From assembly GCF_000293805.1 (NCBI RefSeq), contig NZ_AMBZ01000004.1, positions 207,001 through 271,000 on the forward strand: 64,000 nucleotides of DNA, read 5' to 3'. Below the pieces are notes generated by a model, which was given only the letters and a program-made list of their open reading frames with translations, searched no databases and was not told the origin of the DNA. The stretch comes from Paenibacillus alvei DSM 29. GTDB taxonomy: Bacteria; Bacillota; Bacilli; Paenibacillales; Paenibacillaceae. This document shows, piece by piece, positions 63,416-64,000 of the stretch (the first letter of the stretch is position 1; every line of letters starts with the position of its first letter). The position numbers were made by a program, and so were the translations under genes.

Positions 63416-63973
63416 ATGGCTACGTTCGCACAGTTGACACAGGAGCAGAAGAGCGTTGTCGAGAAAGCTCGCAATCGTGTCATTGAAGCGATCGGACAAA
63501 ATATGGACTTGTATGGAATGACCCATTCGACAGGTCATCTGTACGGCTTGCTGTTCTTCAGCGATCATCCGATGACATTGGATGACATGAAGCGGGAAAT
63601 GGAAATGAGCAAGACTAGCATGAGTACGGGCGTGCGAACTCTTGTGGACATGAAAATGGTGCACAAAGTGTGGGAGAAGGGGACGCGCAAGGATCTATAT
63701 GAGGCGGAGCAGGATTGGTATCAGACCTTTACCGACTATTTTGGCCTGAAGTGGAGAAAAGCGGTTGAGATGAATATGTCCGCCATCCGACGCTCGATGA
63801 GGGAGTTGGAGACGCTGCGCAGCAGCTCGGATGATGATCAGCTTGCTGCTGTCATCTCTCTAGATCTTTCCAAGATGAGGCAGGCGGAAGCCTACTACGA
63901 ATGGCTTGACCGATTGATTGATGCACTCGAGTCCGGGGATATTTTTTCACTTGTGCCGAAACGAGAGCAATAA
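63416..63973 (+). CDS. gbsR: GbsR/MarR-type transcriptional repressor of glycine betaine genes
   Basis: 185 residues. The winged helix contains STGHLYGLLFFSDHPMTLDD and MSKTSMSTGVRTLVDMKMV, the GbsR signature rather than classic MarR. A C-terminal helical region follows. In Bacillus GbsR and OpuAR respond to choline or betaine and repress betaine uptake or synthesis genes. It is divergent from opuA, which it probably controls. AGGAGG is 8 bases before ATG. Confidence 0.9.
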   Translation: MATFAQLTQEQKSVVEKARNRVIEAIGQNMDLYGMTHSTGHLYGLLFFSDHPMTLDDMKREMEMSKTSMSTGVRTLVDMKMVHKVWEKGTRKDLYEAEQDWYQTFTDYFGLKWRKAVEMNMSAIRRSMRELETLRSSSDDDQLAAVISLDLSKMRQAEAYYEWLDRLIDALESGDIFSLVPKREQ

Positions 63974-64000
63974 ACGAGTGAACAGCTTGATACTAGCTGC

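Overview
The window is a 64 kb piece of a spore-forming Bacillota chromosome, most likely Paenibacillus or a close relative. The main reasons are the conserved run alaS - ireB - ruvX - DUF1292 - mltG - two U32 peptidases - pbpI at the left end, Gram-positive Shine-Dalgarno sequences before nearly every gene, many lipoprotein ABC receptors, an Sda-type sporulation checkpoint gene, and a copper-amine-oxidase-type stalk protein of a kind common in Paenibacillaceae. No rRNA, tRNA, CRISPR array, prophage or complete insertion sequence was seen.

Layout. 1-7.8 kb: cell-wall and translation housekeeping cluster (alaS end, ireB, ruvX, two DUF1292 genes, mltG, U32 pair, class B PBP). 7.8-10.5 kb: AI-2E family membrane protein and a two-domain polysaccharide deacetylase. 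11-16.7 kb: complete oligopeptide permease operon oppABCDF. 16.9-17.6 kb: an AT-rich, probably acquired remnant (broken dihydrofolate-reductase-like gene plus a SHOCT-domain relic), followed by class III fructose-bisphosphatase. 19.9-24.4 kb: short (class III) hydroxylamine reductase/hybrid cluster protein, ilvD and a membrane acyltransferase. 25.4-28.7 kb: a two-gene 2-oxoacid:ferredoxin oxidoreductase made of fused subunits. 29.2-31.4 kb: sirtuin (frameshifted) and an FGGY sugar kinase. 31.5-37.8 kb: AraC regulator divergent from a galK-galE-galT cluster that ends in an uncharacterised gene with mutarotase-like features. 38.1-39.6 kb: stalk-domain lipoprotein. 39.8-47.3 kb: IclR regulator divergent from a polyamine-type ABC importer, an M20 peptidase and an ACT-domain malic enzyme, then a small sda-like gene. 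47.9-50.9 kb: TrpXYZ-type ABC transporter. 51-51.6 kb: three small proteins. 51.7-55.6 kb: BmrCD-type heterodimeric ABC exporter. 56.2-59.8 kb: DUF441 protein, pyroglutamyl peptidase, HelD. 60-64 kb: glycine betaine transporter opuA divergent from its GbsR-type regulator.

The strongest window-wide signal is technical or evolutionary. Six otherwise intact genes carry a total of eight frameshifts. Every one is explained by one missing base in an A/T homopolymer (five to eight bases long as written), and each protein reads through perfectly if the base is restored. This looks like systematic homopolymer under-calling in the assembly rather than gene decay, so these genes are probably functional. 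The SHOCT relic, in contrast, carries an in-frame stop and looks truly dead.

The best candidate for an undescribed functional system is the IclR-controlled importer/peptidase/malic-enzyme cluster with a perfect operator-like palindrome in its control region. Second is the unnamed gene closing the galactose cluster.
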